In this document: positions 25,439-37,491 of the stretch, piece by piece
How positions within the stretch are numbered: the first letter of the stretch is position 1
Layout of the letters: each line of letters begins with the position of its first letter
From: Bacteroidota bacterium
GTDB lineage: Bacteria; Bacteroidota; Rhodothermia; Rhodothermales; Salinibacteraceae
Direction of reading: 5' to 3'
DNA: 40,108 nucleotides
Assembly (NCBI GenBank): GCA_009908725.1
Contig: JAAAOT010000045.1
Coordinates: 1-40,108, forward strand
Notes under the pieces: model-generated
Told to the model about the DNA's origin: nothing
What the model saw: only the letters and a program-made list of their open reading frames with translations
Database searches by the model: none
Program-made: the position numbers and the translations under genes

Positions 25439-26356
25439 TCACGTCGCGTGTGGTTGAGACGAACCAAGGCGCTCTCGAAGCGCGTCCGGATCGTCTAAGT
25501 CGTCAATGTCATCGAGCGGATCACCGTCCTCCATCGCACGGAGGTCATCGCTCTCGCGGCGCCAGAAAAAGAAAAGCGCGCCACCGAGAACGAAGATCGT
25601 GATCACACTCCCGATCTTCATCAGGTTGAATGCATCGGCGGTGTAAGTATTTGCTTCCGGATCGAACTGAAAGCAGTACATCGCCACCTGGTCGAGCGGG
25701 TTACCGACCGCCCCGTTGGAGGCCTCGACGAGCGCCTTGCGCACGTCGCTGGCTTTCGGTTCCATTCCGTAAATGTACTGCGTGATTTTGCCGTCTCCGC
25801 TCAGAAACATCCAGGCGGTCGGGTGTGCATACTCTTGCTGGTCTTCAACCCATCGAAACTGAAACCCCGTCGCCTTCGCGAGTTCATCAATCGCAGCTTT
25901 CTCGCCGGTTAGGTAATGCCAGCCGTCGGCGGCTTCGGGGACGCCCAGGCGGTCGATGTACGTGTCTTTTGCTTTCCGCGCTACTTCGGGCGTTTCGCGG
26001 TGATTAAAGCTGATGGAGAGAACGCGAAACTGGTCTCCAGGCGTCCATGACATGTTCGAGAGCGTCGATGTCATGCCGCTGAGCATGAGCCCGCACAGCA
26101 TCGGGCATTCGTGGTAAATGAAGTTGATAATGACGGGCTTCTCCCCGTCAAAGTACCGATCGAGAGTAACCGGCTCCCCGTCGGCATTCCTGAAAACGAC
26201 GTCAGTGGGGATGGTCTGTCCGTGCTTCGCCTCGATACCCACGCCCTCGAATTCGCGGCGTTGCTCCTTCTCCGGCGGCTCTTGGGCCATGGCGAAGGAC
26301 ACGCCCGCAAACAACAACGTCAGTATCGCGACGAGCGCCGTTCGCGTGCGTACCAT
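25439..26356 (-). CDS. SCO1/SenC-type copper chaperone for CuA assembly
   Basis: A 305-residue protein with a signal peptide (MVRTRTALVAILTLLFAGVS, cleavage near AMAQ), a thioredoxin fold carrying the SCO copper site, and a C-terminal anchor. The site is C84 and C88 in YHECPMLCGL plus H178 in EYAHPTAW. SCO proteins load copper into the CuA centre of subunit II, whose gene follows directly. Unlike typical short SCO proteins it has an added transmembrane helix near residues 245-265 (GSVITIFVLGGALFFFW) and an acidic cytoplasmic tail with DD.DDLDDPD. It is therefore probably held at the membrane through its C-terminus. Placement between the ACIII genes and ctaC suits a dedicated role. Confidence 0.92.
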   Translation of the reverse strand: MVRTRTALVAILTLLFAGVSFAMAQEPPEKEQRREFEGVGIEAKHGQTIPTDVVFRNADGEPVTLDRYFDGEKPVIINFIYHECPMLCGLMLSGMTSTLSNMSWTPGDQFRVLSISFNHRETPEVARKAKDTYIDRLGVPEAADGWHYLTGEKAAIDELAKATGFQFRWVEDQQEYAHPTAWMFLSGDGKITQYIYGMEPKASDVRKALVEASNGAVGNPLDQVAMYCFQFDPEANTYTADAFNLMKIGSVITIFVLGGALFFFWRRESDDLRAMEDGDPLDDIDDLDDPDALRERLGSSQPHAT

Positions 26357-26395
26357 CGGTGAGATCGAGTCATGGAAAAAAGTGCATTCGGGGCG

Positions 26396-26434
26396 AGGTT
26401 CTCGACGTCACGGCGTACGCGTGTTGCGAGACCT
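26396..26434 (-). promoter_or_regulatory. Stem-loop overlapping the stop of the FN3-like gene
   Basis: AGGT-CTCG (26396-26404, one-base bulge) pairs with CGAGACCT (26427-26434), with an inner CACG/CGTG stem. It overlaps the stop codon at 26433 and precedes the SCO gene. There is no clear U tract. Confidence 0.35.
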
Positions 26435-27239
26435 AGTTTTGATCGTTCTGCGCGCCCCCCGTGACGACGGGCGAGCGGCCCCTCTCCTCCGCCTGCTGAG
26501 CGCGGTACTGCTCCGTAGCGATAATGTCCATCGCCTCGTCAATCGGGATGCGGTACACGCCCTGCTGTTCATCGACGACGCCCGTCTGGCTCAACTGCTC
26601 TTCCGCCTGGGCTTCGACTTCACGGAGCTGCGTGTATTCTCCGGCCTGGCTGACAGCATCGCGCTGACCGGCGGTCGTGGTGTTGTACCAGTTAAAGAGG
26701 ATGATCACGGCAATACCGATCACGAGAAGGATCGATACGGCAATAGACATGATCTGTCCCGCAGCGACGCCCTCGTAAGCGACGCCCATCTCTTTTTCGC
26801 GCTCAAACCGGCTTTCCGGCTCGAGCATTTTCGCCGATACATCCGCCTTCGCGGCGCGGACGAGTTCGGTCACCGGGCCCATCTCTTCGTCCGGGGACGA
26901 CAGGGCGCGGCTCGCGTCTTCCTCGCTGGCAGCGATGAAGCTTTCAATCCGCTCTCCCCGACTTTCCGCGTCGGGGCTGCGAGCGATCACGCGCCAGAAG
27001 AAGGTGCTGTTGTCGGTTGGAAAGTACTCGCCGACCGTAACCGCCGTCTGATCGCCCACGTCTTCCTGCAGCACGACGTCGCTGAACTTGGCGTCCGACG
27101 CCACCTGGAGGGTGTAGGCATCGGCCCCATCCACGGCGTCCCAGTGAAACGTGACCTCGCGCCCGTACACGACCTCTGCTTCTCTCGGAGCTACGAGATC
27201 CGGGGACTGCAAGCGTGTGTTCGTGTCGGTATTGTCCAT
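26433..27239 (-). CDS. FN3-like single-pass membrane protein in the ACIII-caa3 operon, function unknown
   Basis: This 268-residue protein is not one I can name. Residues 13-104 form a fibronectin-III-like beta sandwich: LVAPREAEVVYGREVTFHWD, AYTLQVASDAKFSDVVL and FFWRVIARSPDA, the usual 'W....A..Y.LqV..d..F......' pattern. An acidic linker leads to one transmembrane helix at about 162-183 (GQIMSIAVSILLVIGIAVII). After that come a charged helix (REVEAQAEEQLSQ) and the motif GVYRIPIDEAMDIIATE at 228-243. RIPI..AM motifs occur, to my recollection, in small unassigned proteins near cytochrome oxidase and SCO genes in other phyla. Being inside the operon between actF and SCO suggests an accessory or assembly role; no catalytic or cofactor motif is visible. 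Confidence 0.75.
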   Translation of the reverse strand: MDNTDTNTRLQSPDLVAPREAEVVYGREVTFHWDAVDGADAYTLQVASDAKFSDVVLQEDVGDQTAVTVGEYFPTDNSTFFWRVIARSPDAESRGERIESFIAASEEDASRALSSPDEEMGPVTELVRAAKADVSAKMLEPESRFEREKEMGVAYEGVAAGQIMSIAVSILLVIGIAVIILFNWYNTTTAGQRDAVSQAGEYTQLREVEAQAEEQLSQTGVVDEQQGVYRIPIDEAMDIIATEQYRAQQAEERGRSPVVTGGAQNDQN

Positions 27240-27379
27240 GAACGTCCTCTGCTCAGCATGTGGGCTAGGAAAAAACGCGGACCCCGGTTAGATGGTCGAT
27301 CCGGCTCGTGAAGATCATCGAAAATCATACGCTTGTGTGACGCAGGCAGCGCTTCCCACGTCAACACGGCACATGAAGC

Positions 27380-27411
27380 GCGTGGTGCTCCCCGATCGGG
27401 TTGCACCACGC
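27380..27411 (-). promoter_or_regulatory. Strong stem-loop between actF and the FN3-like gene
   Basis: GCGTGGTGC (27380-27388) pairs perfectly with GCACCACGC (27403-27411), and the loop contains the self-complementary CCCGATCGGG. The 236-base gap also has smaller inverted repeats CCGCCtGGCGG (near 27440) and GAAGTGtCACTTC (27461-27473). No U tract follows the main stem. Confidence 0.5.
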
Positions 27412-27475
27412 TGGGTACGATCCAGAACGTTCGGGCAGACCGCCTGGCGGCCTTGACCCGGAAGTGTCACTTCGG

Positions 27476-28738
27476 CTACACGTTTTCGAAATGCAGCGAG
27501 TCGCCGAGGTACGGATCCTTCTCCGGGATAAGGGAATGACGGCTCAGGCGATACACGATCGTCCCGGCGAAAATCAGGAAGAGACCGAGTCCGAGGGTCA
27601 GATCCAGCCAGTGGAAGGTGTGGTGGGCTCCCTGGGTCGGCGCAGCAATCCAGTGCATGTCGAACCAGTGCATTACGATCAGCCACACCGCCATGAACGA
27701 GAGCGTCGGAATGGATCGCTTCGTAAACCGCGGCAGCAGGATGAGGAACGGCACGATGAAGTGGAAGATGATCAGGAAGGCACTATGCCATTCCCAGCCA
27801 TGCATCAGGCGGTGCTTGTAAAACAACGTCTCCTCAGGGATGCCTGCATACCAGATCAACATGTACTGGCTGAAGGCGATGTATGCCCAGAAGACGGTGA
27901 ACCCGAACATGTATTTGCCGAGGTCATGATAATGCTCCTTCGTGACCACGCCTTCGAGCATCCCGCCCACGCGCTGAAACGAAGCAAGCAGGACCACCAT
28001 GAGCGACACCGCGGCCAGGATGCCACCGATGAAGAAGTAGATTCCGAAGATCGTTGAGAACCAGTGCGGGTCCGTCGACATCAGCAGGTCGTAGCTGGCG
28101 AACGCCGTTGCAACGGCCGTTACGGGTAAGCCCCATGCAGACACTTTGCGGAGCTTCGCCGGGACGCCTTCCCCTCCCTCCACATCGCTCCGAACCGAAA
28201 GGACGTATAGCTTATAGCTCAGGTAAATCCAGAGCGCGAAGTAGACCACGACGCGCCCGATCCAGAACGGCGTGTTCAGGTAGCCCCGTTTTCCTGCGAG
28301 AATCTCATCATACTTCGGTCCCCCTTCAACGTAGAGCTCCTCGTGCGTCCAGTGGTACAGGTCGTGCATCCCGAACAGGATCGGTATGCCGAGCACGAAA
28401 AGCAGCGGGAAGGCCCACACGAGCGCCTCATTGACGCGACGGACGACCACGCTCCACGACGCCTTCGTGAGATGGTTGAAGAACAGGAAGAACAGGCCGC
28501 CCACCGCAATCGTCAGGCAGCTGATCCACCCGATAAAGTAGGAGTAGAAGAACTGCGACGCGTTCGAGGCGAGGCCGACGAGGCTCACAAGGAGCAGGGC
28601 GAGACCGATCGCGATCGGCGCGAGGTAGGCGCGACGATCGGATGTAAACCTGTACGCGCGCTGTGCGGCGTCAGCAGTCGATGCCAGCGGGTCGGCCAGC
28701 CATCCCAGTGCGGAGTTGGAGCGAGCGGAGTCGGCCAT
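27476..28738 (-). CDS. actF: Alternative complex III membrane subunit ActF
   Basis: ActF is one of the two NrfD/PsrC-like polytopic subunits of alternative complex III. This 420-residue protein has about ten transmembrane helices, beginning APIAIGLALLLVSLVGLA and GWISCLTIAVGGLFFLFFNH. Hydrophilic landmarks found in ActF are HLTKASWSVVVRRVNEA, LNTPFWIGRVVVYFALW, SYDLLMSTDPHWFSTIFG, FTVFWAYIAFSQYMLIWYAG and ...THRxxHGWEW-like KHRLMHGWEWHS, with MHWFDMHWIAAP near the C-terminus. It is shorter than ActC, lacks a cofactor motif and is thought to take part in quinol binding and proton movement. It follows actE by 113 bases and precedes the FN3-like gene. Confidence 0.93.
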   Translation of the reverse strand: MADSARSNSALGWLADPLASTADAAQRAYRFTSDRRAYLAPIAIGLALLLVSLVGLASNASQFFYSYFIGWISCLTIAVGGLFFLFFNHLTKASWSVVVRRVNEALVWAFPLLFVLGIPILFGMHDLYHWTHEELYVEGGPKYDEILAGKRGYLNTPFWIGRVVVYFALWIYLSYKLYVLSVRSDVEGGEGVPAKLRKVSAWGLPVTAVATAFASYDLLMSTDPHWFSTIFGIYFFIGGILAAVSLMVVLLASFQRVGGMLEGVVTKEHYHDLGKYMFGFTVFWAYIAFSQYMLIWYAGIPEETLFYKHRLMHGWEWHSAFLIIFHFIVPFLILLPRFTKRSIPTLSFMAVWLIVMHWFDMHWIAAPTQGAHHTFHWLDLTLGLGLFLIFAGTIVYRLSRHSLIPEKDPYLGDSLHFENV

Positions 28739-28822
28739 GGGGAGGGTTGAATTCGGTGATGTCGGGCGACGCCGAGGAAGGCGCGGGCCCGGAAACGGTC
28801 AGGTCGTGTACGTAAACGTCGT

Positions 28823-28846
28823 GCCGGCCGAGGGCATGCGGCCGGC
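28823..28846 (-). promoter_or_regulatory. Stem-loop just after the actE stop
   Basis: GCCGGCC (28823-28829) pairs perfectly with GGCCGGC (28840-28846) around a 10-base loop. It begins 5 bases after the actE stop at 28852. No U tract follows, and transcription presumably continues into actF. Confidence 0.45.
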
Positions 28847-28851
28847 GAAGG

Positions 28852-29529
28852 CTACTTGTTGCTGGCGCCGCCGGAGCGGGATCCATCGATGTTGGCGCTC
28901 TGCCCGCTCTGAATGCGGGCGATCTGCTCAGACGAAAGGTCTTCGCGGGTGGCGTTCTGGCTAAGCTGGAGCGCGTCGATGTATGCGACAATGGCCCAGC
29001 GGTCCCTCACAGGAATCTGTTGTGCATACCCGGGCATATTTCGGATGCCGTTTGCAATCACGTCATACATGTAGCCTTTGCTCGCGTCCCGGAGGCGATC
29101 GACGTGGTAGCTCGGAGCGGGCGTGTAGCCGTATCCCTGTCCCTGCGGTCCGCCGACCATGATGATCCCATTGCCGTCGCCGGACTTACCGTGGCAGACC
29201 GCGCAGAAGATGTCGTACCGTTCCTGCCCGCGCTCGAGCAGCTCGCGGCTGGTTTCGATCGGCAGGCGCTCGACGTAATCGCCCTCCTCGGTCCGGCCCG
29301 TGTAAAACACCGGGTCTTCCTTGAGAAGACCGCGTGCGACGGTTCCGGAGACCGGCTTTCGCATGGCGGCCTGGTCCGCGAAGAAGTCGTTTTTCTCCTG
29401 GGCCTGGTACTTCGGCTGCCAGTCCATATTCGGATTCGGGTGAATCGGATTGCGTTCTGACGTCGTCCCTCGGCATCCGGCCAGCAGGAGGACGCTCAGA
29501 ATCAGTCCGGTCGTGAGTAGAGTGCGCAT
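28852..29529 (-). CDS. actE: Alternative complex III monoheme cytochrome c lipoprotein ActE
   Basis: A 225-residue secreted lipoprotein: signal peptide MRTLLTTGLILSVLLLAGC with the lipobox Cys at residue 19, a linker of about 85 residues (including NMDWQPKYQAQEKNDFFAD, a segment conserved in ActE), then a class I cytochrome c domain. The heme site is CAVCH at 109-113 and the likely axial Met is M165 in IRNMPGYA. ActE is the peripheral electron-exit subunit on the extracytoplasmic side and can hand electrons to the cytochrome c domain of the caa3 subunit II. The C-terminal Ser/Asn-rich tail after residue 195 is not conserved. It follows actD by 85 bases. Confidence 0.94.
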   Translation of the reverse strand: MRTLLTTGLILSVLLLAGCRGTTSERNPIHPNPNMDWQPKYQAQEKNDFFADQAAMRKPVSGTVARGLLKEDPVFYTGRTEEGDYVERLPIETSRELLERGQERYDIFCAVCHGKSGDGNGIIMVGGPQGQGYGYTPAPSYHVDRLRDASKGYMYDVIANGIRNMPGYAQQIPVRDRWAIVAYIDALQLSQNATREDLSSEQIARIQSGQSANIDGSRSGGASNK

Positions 29530-29555
29530 CAGTCGTCGGGTGTCGATGGTCAGCG

Positions 29556-29589
29556 GCGGTCGCGGCGGGCGGTGCCCGGGATCGACCGC
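29556..29589 (-). promoter_or_regulatory. Nested stem-loop between actD and actE
   Basis: GCGGTCG (29556-29562) pairs perfectly with CGACCGC (29583-29589); inside it CGGGC (29566-29570) pairs with GCCCG (29574-29578) around a GGT loop. It lies in the middle of the 85-base gap and has no U tract. Confidence 0.4.
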
Positions 29590-29614
29590 GGCGGCAGCGG
29601 GAGAGAGCGGGGAG

Positions 29615-30238
29615 CTACAGGCTGGAGGCGGGTGCCGTTTCGGCGGACCCGTCGTCCTGGACGAGCTCGACGTTGAGGGCTCCGGCTTTCCGGAGAAGGT
29701 TAGCGGTGTCGGTCTCGTCGAATTTCGCGTCGCTTGCAGCTATGTGCAGGAAGAACGCGTCGTCCGTCACCCGCTCAAACCGCTCGGAGTAGAAGAGGGG
29801 GTTGTACGGCCGGGGTAGCCCGTTCAGGGCAAGCATACCGGCCACGGCGCCGAGCGCACCGAAGAGGATCGTCAACTCGAACATGATCGGCACCGACGGT
29901 TCGATCGCGAAGAACGGCTTACCGCTGATGTTGATGGGGTAGTCCACCGCGGACGTCCACCACTGCAACAGGTACCCGACGGCGAGGCCCGTCACCGCGC
30001 CTCCGAACGAGAAGAAGCCGACCTTCGAGTTCCCCAGCCCCATCGCCCGGTCCATGCCATGGATCGGAAACGGGCTGTGCGTATCGAAGTGGCTGTAGCC
30101 GTTCTCGCGAACGGCCTCTGCCGCGTGGAGCAGGGCGCCGGGATCGGAGAACTCCGCGAGCAGGCCGTAGACCTGCTCCTCGTCGCTCTCGTAGATGCCC
30201 ATCGTGGCTTTCAGTTCGCGCGTCAGTTCGTCTAACAT
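29615..30238 (-). CDS. actD: Alternative complex III subunit ActD (DUF3341)
   Basis: ActD is a small membrane subunit of the complex. The 207-residue protein has a cytoplasmic N-terminal domain beginning GIYESDEEQVYGLLAEFSDP, where families start 'GlyaEFdspeaLl.Aa', then HAAEAVRENGYSHFDTHSPF and PIHGMDRAMG, then two transmembrane helices (SFGGAVTGLAVGYLLQWW and FELTILFGALGAVAGMLAL). The C-terminal domain has DAFFLHIAASDAKFDETDTA, a conserved ActD stretch. The ATG at 30238 and an internal ATG at 30202 (MGIYES) are both plausible starts; the latter better matches the family's short N-terminus. It binds no known cofactor. It follows actC by 84 bases. Confidence 0.92.
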   Translation of the reverse strand: MLDELTRELKATMGIYESDEEQVYGLLAEFSDPGALLHAAEAVRENGYSHFDTHSPFPIHGMDRAMGLGNSKVGFFSFGGAVTGLAVGYLLQWWTSAVDYPINISGKPFFAIEPSVPIMFELTILFGALGAVAGMLALNGLPRPYNPLFYSERFERVTDDAFFLHIAASDAKFDETDTANLLRKAGALNVELVQDDGSAETAPASSL

Positions 30239-30322
30239 GGCTCGGGGAGCATTCGTAGTGCACGTCGGGATGGCAGTCCGCGTCGGTTCCGCAAGGAGCG
30301 GGGCGCGTCGCGGTGCAGAGAG

Positions 30323-31822
<1,500 letters not shown>

Positions 31823-31845
31823 GGTGATCTTGCTTAGATTCTTGG

Positions 31846-31873
31846 GTGAACGTCAGGGCGTTCACACGCCCTG
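31846..31873 (-). promoter_or_regulatory. Mutually exclusive hairpins upstream of actC
   Basis: Two perfect 7-bp stems share bases in 28 nt. One is CAGGGCG (31854-31860) with CGCCCTG (31867-31873); the other is GTGAACG (31846-31852) with CGTTCAC (31859-31865). Both have 6-base loops and they overlap at 31859-31860, so only one can form fully. In the transcript the structure ends 23 bases before the actC start codon. Confidence 0.5.
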
Positions 31874-31900
31874 GTCATGCTCGAAGGGATGCTGCGACGC

Positions 31901-35128
<3,228 letters not shown>

Positions 35129-35331
35129 GCTACGTAGCAGGGTCGTATGGCATATTTCGAGAGGCGATACCGGGCTGTCGCCGGCACAAGCAGGCAAGGG
35201 AGACGGTGCGTCCCCCGCGGCTTCAGACCGGAGCCGGCAGGCTCAAAGCCTACCGAGACATCAAGCCTCGCGTCCGCGGCATGCAGGGATTGCCCGCCGG
35301 CCGATCGCGAGAGCCGCTTCTCGAACGTGAA

Positions 35332-35979
35332 TTAGTAATGGCAGGCCGAACAGTTGGTCGGCGGCTGAATCCCCTCTTCCTGGATCCGGGCGAGGTTGAT
35401 CTCGACAAAGTTCTCCGGGTGCACATACCCCATCGTCGTCACTTCTTCGTTCGGACGCAGGTAGAGCTCCGGCTGACGGTGGCACTCCAGACACCAGCCC
35501 ATCGAGAGCGGCTCTGCCTGGTAAACGACCTCCATCTTGTCGATGCGGCCGTGGCAGGTCTCACACCCGACGCCGTTGTTGACGTGCGAGGCGTGGCTGA
35601 AGTGTGCGTAGTCGGGCAGGTGATGCACTTTAACCCACTGGATCGGCGTGTCCGTCGCCCAGCTTTCCCGGACCTTGAGCAGCTTGGGAGACTGCGTTTT
35701 GATCTGGTTGTGGCAGTTCATACACGTCTGCGTCGGCGGCACGTTGGCGTGGGCCGCGTTCTCTACCCAGTTGTGGCAGTACTGGCAGTCCATACCGAGC
35801 TGACCGGCGTGGAACTCGTGGTTGTACTCCACGGGTTGATCCGGCTGATAGCCGACCACCAGAAACTCTGGAGAGAAATAGTACCAGACGAGGAAAATCA
35901 GTGCGACACCGCCCAGCAGAGCGCCCCCCAGAGAGAGGATCGGCAGGACGTTAGCCTTCTTAGGAAATATCTGCGGCAT
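35332..35979 (-). CDS. actA: Alternative complex III pentaheme cytochrome c subunit ActA
   Basis: The ATG at 35979 gives 215 residues; an upstream in-frame extension to 36060 looks non-coding. One transmembrane anchor (about 12-35, LPILSLGGALLGGVALIFLV) is followed by an extracytoplasmic domain with five heme c motifs: CQYCH (65-69), CMNCH (86-90), CETCH (139-143), CLECH (163-167) and CSACH (210-214). His residues at 54, 57, 77, 119, 120, 126, 129 and 132 can supply the axial ligands. This is the standard ActA layout; it accepts electrons from ActB and passes them to ActE or another cytochrome. It is the first gene of the operon, so the promoter should lie in 35980-36316. Confidence 0.96.
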   Translation of the reverse strand: MPQIFPKKANVLPILSLGGALLGGVALIFLVWYYFSPEFLVVGYQPDQPVEYNHEFHAGQLGMDCQYCHNWVENAAHANVPPTQTCMNCHNQIKTQSPKLLKVRESWATDTPIQWVKVHHLPDYAHFSHASHVNNGVGCETCHGRIDKMEVVYQAEPLSMGWCLECHRQPELYLRPNEEVTTMGYVHPENFVEINLARIQEEGIQPPTNCSACHY

Positions 35980-36062
35980 ACGTTCTCGGCGTTGAAACGG
36001 TGGTCGACCGGGACACGACGTAAAATGTACGTTACCACCCGCGGAAAAGCGGCACCACACCG

Positions 36063-36075
36063 CTTGAAATTCAAG
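36063..36075. promoter_or_regulatory. 13-bp palindrome, candidate operator of the actA promoter
   Basis: CTTGAAATTCAAG is a perfect inverted repeat with one central base. Being AT-rich in GC-rich DNA and placed 84 bases before the first gene of the respiratory operon, it could bind a dimeric regulator. Confidence 0.4.
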
Positions 36076-36295
36076 TTAAGGGGGTCCCGGGCACGGGCGT
36101 CGAGTCAGGGATGCTCATCATAAGGCGTGGAAGACACTCCTCCCAATCGCGGACCCGTGTTTCGGCCAAATCCCACGCGGATTACGCCGAACTTTAATAC
36201 AGGTCGAAGAGATGCGATTATCCGAAGCGAGCATGGGTTAAAAGTGTGAACGCATAGATACGGCTCGCGTTTCTTCCTTTTCGCCTCTTTCTTCA

Positions 36296-36311
36296 CCCCA
36301 CGACGGTGGGG
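36296..36311 (-). terminator. Hairpin after the outer-membrane protein gene
   Basis: CCCCAC (36296-36301) pairs with GTGGGG (36306-36311) around GACG, 6 bases after the stop codon at 36317. In the transcript the following bases are UGAAGAAAG, so there is no U tract; termination here is uncertain. Confidence 0.4.
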
Positions 36312-36316
36312 CCTCT

Positions 36317-37441
36317 CTAGAACCTGACTTCCGTCCGAAGCCGCGTTTCAAGCCGCTGCACATCGCCGGCCGAGTAACCGACGCCCGGTGTCACATATAC
36401 GTCGCGCGGAAGGTGAAAGGTCGGTGCGACGCGGAGCGTGGCAACCATCAGATTAGACTGCACGACCGTTTGCTGGTAGCGCTGGCCGTCGATCGTCAGC
36501 CGCACATCCATCCAGTCGGCCAGCCGCGTCGTCGCGCTGGTCCGGAGGAACCACTCCGACGGGACGACCTGCCGATCCTCGAAAACCGGGTTCGCGCCGA
36601 TCCCGAGACCGGGCACGAAGACGCGGCTCTCCGGCCAGTGCTGAAGCCGACCGATGACGCGGACCGAGGTGAAGTCGCGCTGGAACAGGTACTGTACGGT
36701 GCCGGACACCTTGTACCGCGCTTCGTAGCGGCGGGCCCCGTCGACGGTATCCGAACCAAACCGCGTAAAGGCAAGGTCGGTCGAGACGGCGTGACTCTGA
36801 CCGAACCGTACGTCCGCCCCGCCGAACACTTCGATTTCGTTGCCCGGGTCGTACGCACCCGTCAGCGTTTCCGCCGGTTCATACGCGCCTCTGTACGTGT
36901 AGCCCACACCGACGCCGACCATCACGTTCTCCTGGACCGGGACGGCCCATGTTAGCCGGGGCTCCGCGTTGAAGCCCTGCCCGAAGCCCCCGATCCGGAA
37001 GTCGTAGATGTTCTGACTTGTGAGGATGGCCGTCCGCCACTCCGTCGCTGACAGATTTCGTTTCCCGGTCGGAAGCGATGCGTCGACGGCCATGACCAGG
37101 CTCCCGAGCGGAAGAGCGCGGGCGTAGGTCGCGCCGAGACGGACGTCATCAAGCCCCCGGACGGGCTCAAGCCCCGCGCCGTCCGATTGCGCCATACTCG
37201 CCCGAACGTACGCCTGCAGGCTTCGTCGGATCGGCACCGATGCCATGAGCTGGGTGCTGACCTGCGACAGGTCTCGCCCGTCGTGCGAGACGCTCTGGTA
37301 CACGGGTTCGACCGCCACCCGGATGGGCGGCTCCTGGCTCGTAAGCGAGGGAGCCGGTTGCGCCTGCGCGTCCAGGGACCCGGCACCGACGGCCAGAGCC
37401 GTCAGCAGGGCGAGAAGCGCTGTGGAGAGAATCGAACGCAT
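36317..37441 (-). CDS. Exported outer-membrane beta-barrel protein
   Basis: A 374-residue protein with a signal peptide (MRSILSTALLALLTALAVGA, cleavage near AQAQ). The mature part consists of alternating amphipathic strands: IRVAVEPVYQSVSHD, VRLGATYARALPLGSLVMAV, NVMVGVGVGYTYRG, EVFGGADVRFG, HAVSTDLAFTRFGSD, YEARYKVSGTVQYLFQRD and VATLRVAPTFHLPRDVYVTP, ending LETRLRTEVRF with the terminal Phe common in outer-membrane barrels. Roughly 14-16 strands would fit the length, as in transporter-type or MetA-pathway-type barrels. I do not recognise the family, so the function is unknown. It starts 50 bases after the T9SS cargo gene on the same strand, so they are probably one operon. Confidence 0.82.
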   Translation of the reverse strand: MRSILSTALLALLTALAVGAGSLDAQAQPAPSLTSQEPPIRVAVEPVYQSVSHDGRDLSQVSTQLMASVPIRRSLQAYVRASMAQSDGAGLEPVRGLDDVRLGATYARALPLGSLVMAVDASLPTGKRNLSATEWRTAILTSQNIYDFRIGGFGQGFNAEPRLTWAVPVQENVMVGVGVGYTYRGAYEPAETLTGAYDPGNEIEVFGGADVRFGQSHAVSTDLAFTRFGSDTVDGARRYEARYKVSGTVQYLFQRDFTSVRVIGRLQHWPESRVFVPGLGIGANPVFEDRQVVPSEWFLRTSATTRLADWMDVRLTIDGQRYQQTVVQSNLMVATLRVAPTFHLPRDVYVTPGVGYSAGDVQRLETRLRTEVRF

Positions 37442-37491
37442 GGTGAGAAAGCAGATAACGGGGAAGGTGAAGCGGGGGACGATACAGGATG

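Larger units (their letters stand above)
35980..36316. other. Promoter region of the ACIII-caa3 operon
   Basis: These 337 bases separate the operon start (35979) from the stop of the upstream minus-strand gene (36317). I see a hairpin after the latter (36296-36311), and an AT-rich palindrome CTTGAAATTCAAG (36063-36075) 84 bases before the actA start. Minus-strand TACATTTT about 50 bases before actA resembles the Bacteroidetes TAnnTTTG -7 element, without a clear -33 partner. No coding sequence was recognised. Confidence 0.4.
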
